A stretch of 64,000 nt of DNA from Dirofilaria immitis (GCA_024305405.1 JAKNDB010000068.1:4902001-4966000); one strand, 5' to 3'. Shown: positions 1-13,725, counted from the stretch's first letter. Made by a program: numbers and translations. Notes: generated by a model from the sequence alone, not told the origin.

Positions 1-2480
1 AAGTTAGATTTTCAATTATTCCATTTCAAAATCTGACTTTTGCACTTGATATTTACGTTGCTTGGAAGCTTCCGATTAAGTTTTGCAATATCATAAAGAA
101 AATTGAAGCTAAGAAGAGAAATTTTAATCCGATATACTATTGCACCGGTTATTTATAGTTTAAATTTTCTTACCTTGGAAGCTTCTGGTCAACTATATCA
201 TGTTACAATTTAGAAATAAAGGTTTACTCAGACGTGATTTTCAACTCTTCCTAATTTCTTCCTAATTCCATCAATAATTGCCGTGTTACCCGGTTCTTGC
301 AAAAAGAAAATAGTTATCAGTTCTACCTGGATTCTCCCTGCTAAGTGGGTACTTTTCTGCTAAATTTCGGAAAAAATGTTTATGAGAAAACGCAATTTTC
401 TCTAACTTATCACCGGACATCATTAACACTAATTACGTGTCAGTGAAAGAAAAAGATTCTTGGCCATTAAATTGTACATTTAAGGTGGAACATAAATCTA
501 TTACCTCGTTTCCGACTTACTATTTAAGAGGTTCAAGAATAAAAACTTTTTGTCGAAAAAAGAAATTGGAGTTGTTCGAACTTCAAAAAATGTTTGGCCG
601 CATCGAAATGTGTGCATAAAAAGCTGGTCTTTGTTTTATTTCATTGGCATTTGATTACAAAATAAAAGAAAGCAGTTCAAATTTAATTTTCTTGGACTCG
701 AACAATTTTTAAATTGTATGGATTAAATAACATTTCCATTTCGCCTTGATTTGTTAAAAATTTAATGAAATAGTAGTGGTATAAGCAGACCAGCTTTATC
801 TAGTGATGTATATAGATAGGCTTGGAAAATAGGTTTGAGTAAGTCGGAGAGGTATCATGCATTTTGGACGTTTTTTCCTTGGGTTCAATAGATCTAATTT
901 TATGGAAATTCGAAAAAATCTACTTGTTTCATTGCTTTTTGGGATCTTTAATTTTAAGATTTGAAATTCTTCCCCTTATTATCCCCTTTAGTATCCCTTC
1001 CAATAATTTCCCATTCTTCAGAATATCTAGGCTTTTCTTCAGGTAATGCTGCTCGATTTTCTTGTTTTCGATTCATTTAAACTAGATTTGATGCTTTTCC
1101 GAGCTTTAAACAATAAGGTAAATTATTAGTGGATGAATATTTGGGGTTTTTTTAACTTCGGTCAGGATTTCGACATATCATTGATACCAAACTATTTTCA
1201 TTCGTGCATTAAGTTCCGAATTTATTTTGCATCTAGATTTGAGAAGTCTGTTCGTGCTCTGCATGAATTTTAATTTGCAAATTCTGCTAAGTTTCTTTCA
1301 CTTCCTTGCCCCTTTTCTTTTTTCATTGGGATGGATTTTTCCTAAACTGATCTCGGAAAAGCATCATGGAAAAATTGTTTCTGGGTGAGACTTTTTCATG
1401 AAGTGAATGGAAATTTTTTGGAAATTATGAAATTTGAAAAACAGAAATTGTACCAAAATTTCCATGAAAATGTTTCATTCTGAAACGAATTAGAACTTAT
1501 GTTCATTTTCTTTTTCTTTTCTTTTTCTTTTCGATTTTACAATTAGGAATCCCGTATGTTCCGTACACAAGGTTTACTACTGAAATTTGATAAAACTCTC
1601 CCTGGACTCCTTGAAATATTTTAGGAATTCATGCTGCCATCATCATCATCATCTACACCATTCAGAAGCACGATATACGTATATCGGAAACGTTTTGAAT
1701 CGCTTTCTAAATGGTACCAACAACAATATCAACAATAGAACATATATATGTATACATGTACTATTTGTGTATCACTATATTCCGGAGTTTCCCGGAATTC
1801 TTCATTGTCAGCATGGAAGCAATGGAATGGATTGATGCATCGTCATTCTCGTCCAGCGAACACTACAATCTTAGAAATCACTTAGGCAACTAGAATCTAG
1901 GCTTATTGTAGTTTTTAGCTTATTAGGGCATGCGTCAAGGTTTCATCTAAATTCTAAGGTTATACTTCAGCTTCTCACTGCACAGGTATGATTAAAGGTT
2001 TGCTTTTTTCGTATTTTTGTTTGCATCAACTCATGAAACCTTGATGCTAGATAGCTAGTTTGTTATAGGAATAGGTTTATTCCTTTTTCCGTATTTTTAT
2101 TTCACTTAAATTTAAGGTAATTTCGAGAATTCTATAATTCTTCGAATTTTTTTTAATACTGTTATTAATGAGTAATTTGATCTTGAACTACTAATGTTCT
2201 TCAGTTTTAAGTACAATTGTCTAACTGAGCTAGATACTGCTAACTTAAGACTTTTTTGACTAAAGAATGCATGTATTCCAAACGGAGTACTGTAATTGCA
2301 ATACCGAAATTTCATTCCAAAAATTTACGAAAGATATTTCGTCAAAAAAATACTGTTGATGTTACTATAAGCATCTGTTGATGATGTTATCATAAGATAA
2401 TAAGTGGAAATAATTTTAGGTAACTTCTTGATTTTATTCTAATCTACCACTTTCTTTTCTTTAATTATTTATAATTTCAG
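1..2480. other. AT-rich sequence upstream of the first trehalase exon (intron and/or spacer)
   Basis: No exon could be supported here on either strand. The first recognised trehalase exon opens with an acceptor at 2479-2480 in phase 0, so at least the end of this stretch should be intron. The open frames present are short, low in complexity and start at non-ATG codons. The missing N-terminal trehalase exons may be hidden here or lie before the window. Confidence 0.5.
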
Positions 2481-4813
2481 GTGTCGGATCGCGTTATTGC
2501 TAATCCAGCAAAATTCTCATTGATTCCATTACCGAAACCATTCGTCGTGCCAGGTGGACGTTTCCGGGAAATGTATTATTGGGATAGTTTCTTTACTATC
2601 AAAGGCCTTCTGGCTTCAGGTATGTATGACACTGTGCGTGGAATGATCGAAAATATGGGAAGTCTGATCGAAAGGTAATTTTGTGTTTTGATAAATTTGG
2701 AAAATAGAAAACATGCTTTGCAATTTCAATTTCGAAATCAAAAATTTCAAATTCAAATAGTTTTTAAATGAAATAAAAAACGAAGAATTTATTTTAATAC
2801 TAAAATACATATGACTTTTAATGTAAATGAAATCTTAAATTTCCAGATTTGGCTACGTACCCAACGGAAATCGCGTATATTATCTCAATCGATCTCAACC
2901 TCCATTACTCACTTGGTGTCTCTCTGCATATTACGAAGCAACAGGTGATAAGAAATTCGTTTTGACTGGTGCTCGTTGGTTTGAAAGAGAATTCCAATTT
3001 TTCCAAAAACATAAGTAAGTATTGAATTCAATAACAAAAGTTTATCCGTAACTTCATATAATTTAACTTTTTTGTAATAGAATTTAAAAGAAGAGTGTGG
3101 ATTTTGATTAATATGAAATATTGCTTCTCAAAATTTCAGATCAATTAAGCTCCCTGGTGTAACATCATTGCTCTATCGCTACCATGTTGTAGCCGTTGGT
3201 CCACGTCCAGAAAGCTACCGTGAAGACGTCGAAAGTGCTCATCATATCGAAGATGTACTAGAAAAACAACGTTTATGGGGTGACATAGCAGCTGCAGCTG
3301 AAAGTGGACGAGATTTCAGTTCACGTTGGTTTTCTCAAGATGGGCCTGTAGCTGGTAAAATGGGTTCCACACGGTATATCATTTTAACTGTTTCAAATTA
3401 TTCACTTTGGATTTATTTTATTAGGATGACTTTGCATAAATGTATTTATCGATTCACATTCATCTATTTGCAACAAAAAATTTTTCTATAAATAAATTTG
3501 ATGAATAATCTGTTGGGCACGAAATTGAACTTAAATTTATATGGAAATACTCATTTTCGGATGTATTTCTAGGACTAGTTCTATCCTTCCGATCGATTTG
3601 AATGCAATCATTTGTGGGAATTTTCGCTTAATGGCTAATTTGTATGAGGCAATCAGTGATATGCCAAGTGCTGAGCATTGTCGACAACAGTTCATAGACA
3701 TGAAACAGGCAATCCATCAGATATTCTGGAATGAAGAATGTGGCTGTTGGTTCGATTATGACATTATTCGTGGTTGTCATGTTAACCTCTATATGGACAC
3801 TAATTTCTTTCCACTATTCACTGGATGTACACACGACGGTAAGATCATTTGATCCATTTAAATTGTTTAAAAAAATTCAAGTTTTATAGCAACAAAAAAT
3901 ATGCAAAATAAACAGGTAGGTAGGATTTATTTACAAAAATTGGTACGAAAATAACCAGAAATATATTTTCTTTTATTAGTAGAGGCTTAATACATTTCTT
4001 ATGACCATATTTTGCTTATTTTTCAAAATTAAGAGTGGTAATTGAAGCAATATAAAAATACGATACCAGATATAGCTTGTAAATTTAATCATTTGATCTA
4101 ATTCAAAATTTAAATTTGTGCTGTTCAAATTAACTTATAAAAATTAGGAAACTCCTAGATAAAGCAAAAGGATGTTCTTGAATTTGGAAAAATTTTATTT
4201 GCTTTGTTTTTAGATTTCGATCCAAAGAAAATAGTATCATACATGACGAACATGGGTGTCTTGGCATTCCCGGGTGGTTTACCAAGTTCGCTGATAGCAT
4301 CAGGTCAACAGTGGGATTTTCCAAACGCTTGGGCACCAACAACTTGGGTCATTATTCAGGGCTTGCGTAGCAGTGGTCAACATGAGATTGCTCGTCAAAT
4401 TGCCGAAAAATGGATAAAGCGAAATTACAACATGTGGTGTATTTCAGGTGGACGAATGTTTGAAAAGGTTGGTATTTTTGAAATTTTTAGATGGAAACTG
4501 GATTACATATGTAAAGCAAACTTTTTGTAGTATATGAAAATAACGAAAATTTTTGCATTTTCAGTATAATGTTGCGTCGCAAAACTACAATACTGCTGGA
4601 GGTGGTGGAGAATATGAGGTGCAAGAAGGATTTGGTTGGACCAATGGTGTTGTCTTAGATTTGCTTCTCACATATGGACCTGACTTGAACTTTAAGTCGG
4701 ATAACGACACACTTGTGACACCGGATGAAGCATACATTTGCTGCCAGGAACATCAACAAGTTCCTGATGGTACTACATCCAATACCACTCATACTTGCAC
4801 CTTCACCAACTAA
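2481..4813 (+). CDS. Trehalase (glycoside hydrolase family 37), 3' seven exons, 5' partial
   Basis: This enzyme hydrolyses trehalose to two glucose molecules; nematodes use trehalose as blood sugar and stress protectant. Exons are 2481-2674, 2847-3014, 3140-3373, 3573-3838, 4214-4467 and 4565-4813 (stop TAA 4811-4813), all with GT/AG borders and matching phases. Trehalase signature 1 ([14 protein letters not shown]) is at 2541-2592, signature 2 ([10 protein letters not shown]) at 4312-4341, and the C-terminal [18 protein letters not shown] block follows in the last exon. By comparison with E. coli TreA, the acid Asp is the D of [10 protein letters not shown] (codon 3312-3314) and the base Glu is in FEKYN, split by the last intron. 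The RPES substrate motif is present in exon 3. Two positions are unusual: Arg where the family has Trp before the catalytic Asp, and Ala for Gly in signature 2. Before signature 1 about 100 or more residues, including any signal peptide, are missing from this model. The first AATAAA after the stop is at 5562. Six exon blocks are certain; the seventh, 5' part is only inferred. Confidence 0.93.
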
Positions 4814-7800
4814 TTATGGTCTCTAGTAAACCAAAAATGTGAAGTAGATATGTAGAAATACCACCGCGTCAATTTTTTTTTATGTATTACATGATCTTTA
4901 CTTTGTATCTCGAAATGTTAAATTTTCAGAAAATTTCAGGGCACATCATTTGAGTTATTTAAAAAAATTTTAATAGATAATTAAATGATAATGGTGAATA
5001 CGAGATACATCGAATCCTTTTTCTTTTTTTTTAATACAACGCAATTTAGATGATGAGAAGTGTTAGTAGTTCAATCATAATGGAGTGTTGTCTTAAAATA
5101 ATGTGGAATAGTTTTCAACAAAAAGAAGTTCCTTTTGTTTATGGAATTTGAAAATTTTTTAGCTGAAATCTCTCCTCTCTGGAAATATTCAATATTTTCA
5201 GTGGAATCTTTTGAGCAGATATACGGGTTATATTGAACATACACTGTTCGCTTTTCCAATATCATGTAAAAATAATTTCTAGTGCTGATGAATTGAATTT
5301 TGTTTTTTCTTATACACAGTACTTTTGTATTTGCGAGTCAGTAATTTCATCTTACGGATTATCATCGTTTATATGTTATAATATCAAGAAATATCCAAAA
5401 AATTGAGAGGAGAGATAATCATATTATGTCCTTAAAGAACAGACAATTTTCTGTATTATTCGGGTTGTTTGCTCTAAACGTAGTAACATGCTAGAATTTT
5501 AATTTAAAATTATTGCAAATTCCATATTGCATGCCTTCCTTCCATTTTGCATTGTTTTGGAAATAAAACGTCGGTGGTAATAACATTCCGTGAACACAAC
5601 AAAAGCAATATGCTGTTATTTTAACAGATTAGACAATAATAATTAGAGTAACCAGTAGTAAATTGAAATAGTGATACAAGCATAAATGAAGATATAGTAT
5701 TAAGGATGAAGATGATTTATTATAATTGAATAATCTATTATTGTTAGTGATTTAAGAATTACCATCTAAGATTTTCTCGCCAACTTTACATTTTGACATG
5801 AAAAATTCCGTCATAATAGTAATCAATTCATAAAATGGTTGATTAATCAATTTAACCATTAATTCCTTCGTTTCAACTAGGAAAATTAATAGTCAAAGTG
5901 ATTTATTAAATTGGAATTAATATTTTCTTAAAATTATCTGAAATAATGAATTAGACGGAAACATTCATTTGAGAACTTTTGATGTTCAGATGAAATATTC
6001 AAATGCGATAGAAAGTGAATTGCGAGAAAGGAAATTGAATTATTAATGTTTAATAGTATGAATGACAAATTAATTAGATTCGATAGAATTAATTTGATTC
6101 AGTTAATTTCCTATCAAAATACAATTCATCCATTCCCCATGAACAATGGGAAATGTCCATAATCGTTGATTGCCAGATTTGATATAATAACATTGTCAAT
6201 AATGAACAATAGGTTTGATTGGAAAATTAATAAAATTATTTTTTATTTTTAATTCAAACAGTTTCTGTTCGAGAATTGATAAAATAAAAATTAGCCAATG
6301 TCACAAAATTTTAGATTATGCAAGTATCAGAATTTTATTATTTATTTGGCAAAATTGAAATTGAATTATTTAAATCAATGATTATTCGATTATATTAAGT
6401 GGAACATTTGTGATTATTACAATTTTTGAAATTTTAAAAATTTATTTCATAATAATATTAATATTTGTATAATGATTTTATATTGTTTTCATAAACTGTT
6501 TTATTTTTCAGAATTTTTTTATTCTGGAATTATAAGTAATAGGCGAAAGATTTTACTTATCAGAGGAACTTCCATAACCAATTTGCATTAAATTGTCTAG
6601 AGCTTTTATGGCTGCTTATTTTTCATCTAATAGCTTGGCTTGTGCTAGTATAATCCAAAATCATTGAATGAATTATCATAGTTTTCAACAATATTTTTAT
6701 CGAAATTTTTCATCGTATCATTCTGACGGAAATGATAATATGATTTTGAAAATGATGAAAATCATAGTTAATAATCAAACTTTTTAATTAGAAAATATTA
6801 GGAGAGTTCTAATATTTGATCTTGAATTTGCATAACGCTTAATTACATCATTATGAAAAATTGTGATTGCTTTTTTTTCTATTATTAGTTGCAAATAATT
6901 TGAGCGCTACTAATAAATACTCAATTTTGAATTCTTATAGTTCTAAAATATTCAAATAATTTCATTTTTTTTTGTCTATAATTTGTTTGCATACTTTTAT
7001 TACGAAATATTTGATGTTACCTTTTCAGTACAATTTCCTCTTTTCTTTTCTTTTTTCGTTTTTTTTACTTTTCGATGATATTAATAACAAATAATCAAAT
7101 TTTTAAATTAAATACTTTTCTTAAGTCAAATTAATTACTTTTTAAAAAAAAATACTATTGTTATTGAATTATTCTACAACTTCTTAATTGATTTTTCGAT
7201 ACATTTATTAAATTTCAGTTTTGATTTTTAATATTTTGTTTTATTTTAGATTTTTTTCTATATTTTCCTATTACATTCATCAATTATTTATTTATTTATT
7301 GTCTATTACTTTTATAAACAATGCATTAATTATTTGTATTCGTTTTTTTTTGTTTACTGTCATTTTCTTAAGTTTGTTCATGCAAATGAGCTTTAAAAAA
7401 TGATAAAAATCTATGAAACGAATTTTATCATTCAAATTTCAATTATGTATGTATGTGCATCCGTGTTTTCTAGTATTACATCAAAAGTTTTCATCAAAAA
7501 TTAATTTATAATTTTCATATTATGCGCAAATTTTTCTTATTTCCTTTGTTATTGTATTTTAGATAAACCATACTTATTATTATTTATTTGCTTTTATTTT
7601 TTCGGTAAAGGACAATACGCTTTTTCATGCTATTCACAAAATATATTTAGCAATTTTTTGAAAATTAGTTGCTTATGCTAATACGAATTTCAATTGTTCT
7701 AATATTGTGCTAATAGAAATTTAAATTGCGCTAATAAGAATTTAAATTTCATATCAAAAATTTCTGTCATTTTTTTCATTTTCCAAAAGAGATTATTTTA

Positions 7801-10800
7801 TTTTTGATTCTTTTTTTTAAATTCTTCATATCATTCTTGTTATTCGATACACTTAACCTGATGATATCACTATTATCAATATCATCTATTGTTGAGAAAA
7901 GGAAAAAGTTTATTGAAGATATTTGCTTATTAAGTTTAGCGGGCAACCAAATCCTATCGAGCGTTAGCGTTGTTAATTAGATTAAGAGGAAATGTTTATT
8001 CTGACTTTTTACATCTTAATCATGACTATATATATGTATTTAATTTTAATTAATACAAAAACATTTTTGATAGATGTGGTTTAAAACAGATATTCATTTA
8101 GATAAAATAAACTATAAGGGATTAGATTACAGTATAAAATTGTGATAAGATTAATTTCAAAATAAAGAATTTGTATATGTGAAAATAGCTTTTAACTATA
8201 AAGGAATTTGCATGTGAATTTAGCTGGATAAAGATAACAAGCAGACGCATAGAAAATGAATGAAAAAAAACAATCTCAAGGAATATAAAATATGTTACAT
8301 GATTCATTTCGTTTATTTATGTTATGCGATGATTCATCGGATTTTATTTTATTTTATTGAATGACCTAATTTAGTTAAGTTTAGCGAAATTTAATATTCG
8401 CAACATCATCACTATCATTTCAATGTTACTAGTCATGTACATCTGATTAATTCTGAAAAATTTTTAAAATTCAAACAGAAGCATCGCAACAATTGAACAT
8501 ATTTAATACATTATAAATTTGCATGATAAGGAAAAGGTGAAATGGACATCTGATTAATCAACATGCACAATGATTTAATTCATTATTCTAATAAATTAAA
8601 AATAGATAATGGATGATGTCGAGACTAGAAATAAGCCAAGCTTTAACGCTTCTGAATAAAAATGTGCAATTCTTGTATATAGTCCTATAAAGCTTGCTAT
8701 AATTTATTTCCTATCAAATTATGGCAACTTTAAAAATACTATTTGTAGTGTTCGTCTAAATATTATTCAGACCTAGTTCTGGCAATAATTTTTCAAAATA
8801 TCGCCAGAAGGAGATTATAATTGTATTTTAATTTAGTTCTTCAATTCAACTATAACATGACGAGCATTTTTGATGAGAAGATGGTAATAGAATAAAATTT
8901 TTTTCTATAGATTAAATTAAATGATTACAAAGTACAATGTTATTTGCCTTCAAGTTTAAAAAAAAAAGTTTTAAAGCATATTTTGTGAAATAAAACTATA
9001 ACTGATCATTTGATGCTACTTTGCCAATATACAAATGCCAATGCATTTTTCTGATAGCAGGTGTAAACTGTTGCAGATTTCATAGCTTTAGATACAATCT
9101 GTGTTTTGTTATCACAGTTAGAAAGGAGTGATAATGATTGATAAAATCGATATCACATAAATTTGAGAAATTAAGAAATAGTTTAGCAGCAATAAGAATG
9201 ATCACATTTTACAAGGAGGACAATAATTCTTCAATCATTATTATTGATTGAAAAATAAAGAGATGATTTAGAGGGAATAGGATTGATCATAGGTTATTAT
9301 TGATTCAGGAATTAAGAGATGCTTTGGAAGGAATAAAATTAATCATAGATTATGCAATTAAAGAATAGTTCGATAAAATGATCGTTGGATTATTTGACCA
9401 GTTTTTCGTATCAAATATTGTCCAATTTTTGGTAGAAATATTTATGGCTAATAATATGGGATTATTATCATCTTTCATTCTATTTTATTATAGCAAATAT
9501 TATCCTTATAAAGGCGCATTTTTTAAACTTTTTTTGCATATTTTAATCTAAAATAATTCGATCAATAATTACTATAGCAATTTAACTTAACTAATTCAAA
9601 GTTTATTTTGTTTACCTTTCATACTATTTCAAGTAATCCTTTATTTTTTAGGTGCGGTCGATGAAGTAGGCTTAAACTGAAAATATGTGAGTAAATTAAA
9701 CAAGAACTGGAATTCAAGAATATGACTCATTTCCAAGATGAACTATAAAAAAATGAATAATTTGGAAGAGGAATAAATTGAATTATTGAATTTAAAGGAA
9801 GAATTGATGAAGATATCTTTCATTCATTAGTCACGGTCCCCAGCGGATGATATAAAAAGTTTGCTGGCCAGATATGAGCAATCCAACATAATTTTAAAAA
9901 TTGATTGAATGGAAGAATAACGAAACCATATAGCAAGAATTGCGTAATTGTCACATGTATGTCGCAGGTATGCCGCACATTCGATTTTTTAATAATATTA
10001 ATAATTGATGACTTTAAAAACAGATGTTAGGAAACGTGAAATTTTAGGAAATAGATGAGATACAATATACTTGTAAATGATTGAATCCTATCGTAATAAA
10101 TTGAATCAATAATAGATTTCAGAGATCAACAATTTCTTGGTAATTAAAGGATTTCTGGAATAATTCCGATCAAAAATTAATCGAATAGAAGATCCGTAAG
10201 TCGAAATTCGAGATTTGCAATTGTTCAAAATCAAAATGATAGGATGACATCGATATTTGCTATGTTTTAGACCTCGCTTTATCATTTCGATCGATTTATT
10301 CTAAACTGATTAATTTCCAATAGTTTTTTTTCGTTACTAATTCGAAAGCTACACACATTAATTTCGTTACACACATCGATTTTGATAATTCAATCGATAT
10401 TATTGTTTGATATAAAATTTTACGTTTAATGTAGAACAAATTGAATTATTGCTTGCTATTGGAAAATCTGTTAGATTTGAAGAAAATTCGACGCTTAATT
10501 TAATTTGGAATTAATTTTTTCTTTTACTTTTCTATTCTTACAAAAAAATTTGAAAGGAAATGGAAGTGATATAAATTAACAATTAATTTTAATATAAAAT
10601 GCAATTCTTTTGTACCATTAATCGAAATTATAATGTTATCAAAACGAATTAATTTGAATGATTTAATTAGTTAGCATCATTTGATGAAGATATTTTGAAT
10701 AAGATTAATTGATTATATATGCCATCATTGATTGGTATTTTTCCAGAACAATCCAGGTGATTTCAATCATTCCATATTAATTCGTATTTCTCGAATATTC

Positions 10801-11189
10801 CATTCCATATATTTTAATGGGAAGAAAATCATATTAATCCATTTTTTCTAATCAATATTAAAAATAAGATAACGATATAGTTTCATAAGATTATGGCAGT
10901 TGGAAACTACAGCCTAATAATTATTTTCGAAGCTTCTGAAATTCTTGAGAAAGTTTTTTGTCTTCATTTGAGTACTTCAAAAAAGACGCTTGAGATAAGA
11001 AATCCCATAACTGTAATAGCGTATGAATTGTGTCAAAATTAACGGATTTTTCGGCAATTTCAATTCGAAGATCGAAGATTGACACTTCTTCGTTTGTTTT
11101 CAAATTTCTATGAATAATCAAAAACTCAATTTTTATATAATTTGCAATTTTTAATCTGTTTAAAAGATCAGAAGTTAGTTGAAGGCGTC
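4814..11189. other. Intergenic spacer after trehalase
   Basis: The first few hundred bases are probably the trehalase 3' UTR; the first AATAAA is at 5562-5567. The rest is AT-rich with poly-A/T tracts and no exon supported by both conserved protein content and splice sites. The only protein-like open frame is on the minus strand at 10921-11190 and is discussed separately. Confidence 0.6.
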
Positions 11190-11190
11190 G
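10921..11190 (-). other. Unrecognised open frame without ATG, possibly an exon or relic
   Basis: The minus strand is open for about 90 codons, ending in TAA at 10921-10923, with a mixed composition (for example NFDTIHTLLQLWDFLSQ) that is less repetitive than the noise frames around it. It contains no ATG, and its upstream end runs into the tRNA gene on the other strand. I see no matching splice partner. It may be chance, an exon of an unseen gene, or a decayed insertion. I do not recognise the product. Confidence 0.2.
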
Positions 11191-11259
11191 GTCCCGTGGT
11201 GTAGTGGTTAGCACTCAGGACTTTGAATCCTGCAACGGAGTTCAAATCTCCCGGGACCT
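11190..11259 (+). tRNA. tRNA-Gln (anticodon TTG), shortened T arm
   Basis: The cloverleaf is readable directly. The acceptor stem is GGTCCCG (11190-11196) with CGGGACC (11252-11258) and discriminator T. The D arm is GTGT/GCAC around AGTGGTTA. The anticodon stem is CAGGA/TCCTG with loop CTTTGAA, giving anticodon TTG at 11223-11225. The T loop is TTCAAAT. The A-box-like TGGTGTAGTGG and B-box-like region needed for RNA polymerase III are present, and a T4 run follows at 11280-11283. Only four T-stem pairs form (GGAG/CTCC), so the gene is 70 nt where eukaryotic tRNA-Gln genes are usually about 72. It is therefore either a variant or a mildly decayed copy. There is no intron. Confidence 0.85.
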
Positions 11260-11993
11260 TTGCTAGCGAAAAGTCGAAGTTTTGATCTCATTCATACATT
11301 CATTCGTATTTCGATTTCAGGGAGTCCTCCCTTACCAGTTTCATTCGTTTTCAAAATGTAATTGCTGGTATTGGATCAAATTCAAAATTTGAATATTCAA
11401 ATTACAAGCTTAAAAGGATTGTTTAATTTAAGCTTTAAAAGAAGTTGAATGTAATATTAAATATTAATAGTTTATATCCAAAATTTTTTCATTGTATAGA
11501 ATTTAATTACATTTAAAATAAATCATCAATTAACTTATATGATACAGATCATAAAAAGAAAAAATTTTTAAATGGTGCGAATTTATTTTTGTTAACTTTT
11601 TATTGAAATATCGAAGTATTTACATACCAGAAGTTGGATTGGATTTGTTGCATGCTAATTACTGTGTATTTGAAGTATTAATTGCATTAATGGAAGTCGA
11701 GAGTTTTAAATTGCTGTTAATTATCATGAATAATGATGACTCGTAGTACTATCGAAAAGCTTTGATTGATGGATGATATAGCCAATGATCGTTAAAGATT
11801 TCATTTTAAATATCCGATTAAATGTATTTAGCGAAGATACAATTGATTATATGGTGTCGATTTGAACAGTACGGTATAATTGACCTGAGAGTATTTTTGA
11901 TTTCGAAGTTATGTTATGTTACTCCTGATTCAAGATTAATCTAACAGCACATTGAATTAAAGTCATCAATCCGAACAGAGTTATTTGCTAAAT

Positions 11994-12046
11994 ATATTTT
12001 CTTATCATTTTGTATCACCATATATCTACTGTTAATGAAAAGCGAA
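11994..12046 (+). repeat. Dispersed repeat, copy 1
   Basis: This 53-bp stretch, centred on TATCACCATATATCTACTG, recurs in the same orientation at 12493-12545 with scattered differences. The two copies lie about 500 bp apart and no coding sequence is associated with them. Confidence 0.7.
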
Positions 12047-12492
12047 TAATAATATGCAATTCAACTAATAATTTACTGTTAGTGAATAATATGCAAATTC
12101 AACTAATAATAATTTAATTAGAATGCTTTAATAAATTTATGCAAATTTTACATAATCTTAAATAAATTTATGGTTAAATTGATTATATAATATTTTAGGA
12201 AATATAATCATGCACACGATGATATAACTGACTGTTATCAGATTGACTGTTATCGGATGACTGCGTATTAAAGTGTTTTGGAAGAGATCAGTAATTCTGA
12301 TAGCACAACTAAATCATTCTCATCTATCATGTACATTATTATTACTGGTGAATTTAGCTTGTTTAATTCATTACTATATATTATATATGTTTGTTGTTAC
12401 ACATAATGTGTTTGACGCAGCTAAATGTTACGTCAAATATACGTGCGTATAAAATACACGTCTAAAGCAAATTTGGATTACTCTTATCTTCA

Positions 12493-12545
12493 TATTTCCT
12501 TATCATTTTCTATCACCATATATCTACTGATAGTGGGAAACGAGG
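12493..12545 (+). repeat. Dispersed repeat, copy 2
   Basis: Second, diverged copy of the element at 11994-12046, sharing the core TATCACCATATATCTACTG and the preceding CTTATCATTTT. Confidence 0.7.
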
Positions 12546-13725
12546 ATTAATAAATGAATTAATAAAGCATTGAATGAATTAATATAATGACAGAGCTAAT
12601 AAATATTGAAAATGATATTATGCAAATTATTAAAATCGCTTAGCTTCTACATGACACTTTTATATTTCAATAAAATATGATATGTTTCCTCTTATCATAA
12701 TTGTTAAGCCAGTGATATGCTTTTACTAAGTTATTGATGAATTAAATTCAAACAATATGCTTTAATTTATGTAGGAGATAATTTGCGTAGACGTTTTTAT
12801 TGATTCAATTCAGATTTACACCTGTTTCTGTAGATTTCTTTTCATGTTTCATTGCAATGGATTCTTGCGAAAAAAGATTCCAATAAAATTGAAGTACTCT
12901 GCAATTTTTCCTTTATTGAATTTCCTGTCGAAAAATTTCGGTTAACTTTCTAAAAAATGTCCCAGTTTTTTCCCTTAAAACTGTCCCAGTTTTTCACCTT
13001 ATGCAATTTTTGTTTAATAATGAATTTGAATTTGATTTGAGAAATGAAATGAATACAAATTTAAGAATGAAAATGATGCGCATAAGTGATAAATTAATGA
13101 TATTTATTGGGAATGTCGGTCATTGATGGAGAAGTCAAGAATGATCAACAGGGATTAGAGGATTTTCCGACGAAGGAAATGATAATAATTATTTTATTTA
13201 TTATTAAAAATACAAACTTCTATACCATCTTATATTTCAAAAAAAAAAGGGAAGAAAGATTCATTAATTTGCTTCGCATTGTTTTAGTCGAATCAAATAT
13301 ATTATCAACTCTGATATGCAGTTATTTGGGTATCACTCATTGGTATTCATGAACTTTTACAAAAATTTCAATTTATCATTTGTTGGCCTAATTTCTTTTT
13401 TCTTTTTTTTAGTGACACATAGCGAACATTTGAAAGTAACTCATACCACAATATTTGCTGTTTTCGTTTAAATTTATCATTCTTCGATTTAAATCCATCA
13501 TTTCTTGTTGTTTCTTAACAGAAAAATCTATATGATCCTGATAATTTCCCGCGATATCTTGAATTAACGATCACTTTCCATAATATATATAGTGTGATTG
13601 GTTAAATACAATACATTTCTACAGGCAAAATACTTAAATGTAGAATATATAGAGGGAAATTTGATTTAATTTTTATTTAGCATATTTCATTTAAAAATCT
13701 TTCTATAACGTAACAAATAGTTTTA

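Larger units (their letters stand above)
11260..13725. other. AT-rich spacer with dispersed and local repeats
   Basis: No gene is supported. The stretch holds the diverged 53-bp repeat pair listed separately, and a local duplication at about 12043-12116 built on GAATAATATGCAA and TTCAACTAATAAT. There is also a short duplicated GACTGTTATC motif at about 12232-12260. Confidence 0.6.

Noticed and set aside
437..1046. Two 60-codon + frames upstream of trehalase
   Set aside because: They begin at non-ATG codons, lack trehalase-like motifs and have no usable splice junction to the exon at 2481.
13107..13352. 82-codon + frame starting near MSVIDGEVKND
   Set aside because: The first 27 codons look protein-like, but the rest is AT-rich Ile/Phe/Lys noise, and no splice sites or family match were seen.
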